Shown one piece after another: positions 6,146 through 7,314 of a stretch of 7,314 nt of DNA (within the stretch, counting starts at the first letter, position 1; each line of letters opens with the position of its first letter). A program made the translations under genes and the position numbers. The notes below the pieces were generated by a model. The model was not told the DNA's origin. It searched no databases and saw only the letters and a list, made by a program, of their open reading frames with translations. The DNA is from Nitrospinota bacterium (GTDB lineage: Bacteria > Nitrospinota > Nitrospinia > SZUA-224): NCBI GenBank assembly GCA_016212345.1, contig JACRGM010000019.1, forward strand, positions 1 to 7,314. Direction: 5' to 3'.

Positions 6146-7036
6146 TTAATAAAACCATAAATAGTGTAACCCAAAATTCGTATGGTTTAGGTTATCCGGG
6201 AAACATATAGAGGAGAACCTTTCAGTAAAATACCGAAATAAGAACCCTTTCTTTTTTCTCTCTTCAACAATCTTTGGTTTTCCCTTAATTCCAACCATTT
6301 CTGCCATTATTGAAAAGGCATCCTGCAAATTACCGAGTTCATCTAACAGACCTATTTGTTGTGCCTGCCTTCCTGAAAAGACCCTTCCATCAGCTAATTC
6401 CTTTACCCTCCCACTATCCATCTTTCTACCTTTAGCAACTGCTTCAATAAATTGATCATAGACATCATCAATTACCTCTTGTAGGATATCCCTTTCTTCA
6501 TCGGTTATGGATCTATTAGGACTTCCTATATCCTTATACCTTCCACTCTTAATCACATCTATTTTAAATCCAATCTTCTTCATTAACTCCTCTATATTTG
6601 AGAATGTCATAATTACCCCTATGCTTCCAGTTATTGTCCCAGGATTGGCAACTATCCTATCTGCTGCACAGGCAATATAGTAACCACCAGAGGCTGCAAG
6701 ACTTCCCATAGAGACCACAACCTTCTTGTTATTATCATGGAGTTTTAGTATCTCTTTATATATCTCTTGTGAGGGTGCAACCCCTCCTCCTGGACTATTT
6801 ATATTAAGGACTATACCCTTGATTGAGGAATCCTCTTTATATTTGGTTATCTGTTTTATGATATCCCTTGAATCAGTGATTATCCCCTCTATATTGATCA
6901 GTGCAATCTTATCACCTTTATCCCATATCCCATCTTCTAGTAAAAATGAGTTTATAATGATAGCTATAAGAAAAAGGAATCCTGTCAACAGGGAGAGGAT
7001 AATAAATCCGACCAGTATTATATTCCTTTTCTTCAT
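6146..7036 (-). CDS. sppA: Signal peptide peptidase SppA (short 36K type)
   Basis: A membrane-anchored Ser-Lys protease that degrades signal peptides left after secretion, and in some bacteria other membrane substrates. It is 296 aa, the single-domain short form found in many bacteria, about half the length of the E. coli enzyme. One N-terminal membrane anchor spans about residues 6-30 after MKKRN; the rest should face the periplasm or cell exterior. Catalytic elements are intact: NSPGGG (80-85) for the oxyanion region, nucleophile Ser116 in GSLAASGGYY, and general base Lys168 in SGRYKDIGSP. The conserved TGSIGV (136-141) and the C-terminal GRVFSGRQAQQIGLLDELG are also present. The ATG has an AGGT-type SD immediately upstream. 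It lies between rpsA and the HU/IHF gene, 104 bp and 24 bp away respectively, suggesting one transcription unit with a palindrome in the first gap. Confidence 0.96.
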   Translation of the reverse strand: MKKRNIILVGFIILSLLTGFLFLIAIIINSFLLEDGIWDKGDKIALINIEGIITDSRDIIKQITKYKEDSSIKGIVLNINSPGGGVAPSQEIYKEILKLHDNNKKVVVSMGSLAASGGYYIACAADRIVANPGTITGSIGVIMTFSNIEELMKKIGFKIDVIKSGRYKDIGSPNRSITDEERDILQEVIDDVYDQFIEAVAKGRKMDSGRVKELADGRVFSGRQAQQIGLLDELGNLQDAFSIMAEMVGIKGKPKIVEERKKKGFLFRYFTERFSSICFPDNLNHTNFGLHYLWFY

Positions 7037-7072
7037 ACCTTACCTGAAAAGACCCCTTCACTCTACCACAAA

Positions 7073-7100
7073 GGCACGGACAAACAAGTTTGTCCATGTC
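7073..7100 (-). repeat. Palindrome / hairpin between rpsA and sppA
   Basis: The centre GGACAAACAAGTTTGTCC is a perfect palindrome over 18 bp and the pairing extends to about 13 bp per arm with one mismatch and one wobble. In the minus-strand RNA it folds as GGACAAA-CUUG-UUUGUCC with flanking pairs. The following bases are TTTGTGG, too short a U-run for a good intrinsic terminator, so it may be a partial attenuator, an RNA processing site, or a dispersed palindromic repeat of the REP type. Confidence 0.6.
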
Positions 7101-7114
7101 ACCCACCTTTATAT

Positions 7115-7143
7115 AAATTCTAAATTCTAATATTTAAATTCTA
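7115..7143. repeat. Three short AAATTCTA repeats after rpsA
   Basis: The 8-mer AAATTCTA occurs at 7115-7122, 7122-7129 and 7136-7143, the last one covering the rpsA stop codon. This looks like slippage-derived AT-rich spacer; no function is evident. Confidence 0.5.
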
Positions 7144-7314
7144 AACAAACTCCTCTCTCTTCTCCCCTGTTTTATCTGTCTCTTCCTCAACCTCCCTTTC
7201 CACCTCTGAGGCCTCTAATTCCTCCTGATATGCCTTAATACTTAACCCGATCTTTCTCTCCTTTGTATCTAACTTTATGATTCTTGCAGTTATTTCATTA
7301 CCGACTCCTATGAC
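7141..7314 (-). CDS. rpsA: 30S ribosomal protein S1, C-terminal end (partial)
   Basis: Fifty-seven residues plus a TAG stop are readable on the minus strand; the gene continues beyond the right edge. The text VIGVGNEITARIIKLDT, then KERKIGLSIKA, is the end of an S1 RNA-binding (OB-fold) domain: the G-x-E-I-x-A-R-I-I-K-L-D and R-K-I-G-L-S-I-K-A pattern is the standard S1 motif ending. It is followed by a glutamate-rich tail (EELEASEVEREVEEE) typical of the S1 C-terminus, ending EEFV. S1 binds mRNA on the small subunit during initiation. Identification as RpsA rather than another S1-motif protein rests on the tail and on the downstream sppA and HU/IHF genes. Confidence 0.85.
   Translation of the reverse strand, partial: VIGVGNEITARIIKLDTKERKIGLSIKAYQEELEASEVEREVEEETDKTGEKREEFV

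Noticed and set aside
6918..7106. 62-codon minus-strand open frame beginning in the rpsA-sppA spacer, preceded by AAAGGTGG
   Set aside because: It overlaps most of the sppA N-terminal region in another frame, and its first codons are made from the palindrome. The SD-like sequence alone is not enough to call a leader peptide.
6726..7130. 134-codon plus-strand open frame crossing the sppA start and spacer
   Set aside because: Antisense to sppA and the spacer palindrome, with no recognisable domain and no convincing ribosome binding site.

Overview
The window is AT-rich bacterial DNA with dense, mostly co-oriented genes. It suggests a Gram-negative or other deep-branching bacterium. An rpsA-sppA-HU/IHF order, a golvesin-type surface domain and a PilZ protein are compatible with, for example, Desulfobacterota-, Nitrospirota- or candidate-phylum-like genomes. 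No marker here fixes the taxon and I do not assign one.

Layout. Positions 1-2745 (+) hold the 3' portion (914 codons visible) of a very large, probably exported protein. It has N-terminal cysteine-rich repeats, a region resembling a degenerate glycoside hydrolase, beta-sandwich-like regions and a C-terminal golvesin/xanthan-lyase-type domain. Everything else lies on the minus strand, convergent with this gene. Reading in the minus direction from the right edge: the C-terminus of ribosomal protein S1 (rpsA, 7314-7141), a 104-bp spacer with a strong palindrome, the signal peptide peptidase sppA (7036-6146), a 90-aa HU/IHF-family DNA-binding protein (6121-5849), a small MITE-like element that fills almost the whole next spacer, chorismate synthase aroC (5681-4611), a 122-bp spacer, and a three-gene set (4488-2799). 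That set is a membrane flippase-like protein of the LPG_synthase_TM superfamily, a 73-aa acidic protein, and a PilZ protein with an intact c-di-GMP motif. The last two overlap by 14 bp.

Functionally, rpsA, sppA and the HU/IHF gene form a housekeeping group (translation, membrane proteolysis, nucleoid architecture), followed by the last step of the shikimate pathway. The flippase-small protein-PilZ set may be a c-di-GMP-responsive envelope module, but that is inference from adjacency. The least-explained items are the small acidic protein with a tandem 11-residue LFPD repeat, the non-autonomous element with inverted ends, TA flanks and one duplicated end, and the multidomain surface protein whose hydrolase-like region seems to lack the expected catalytic glutamates.
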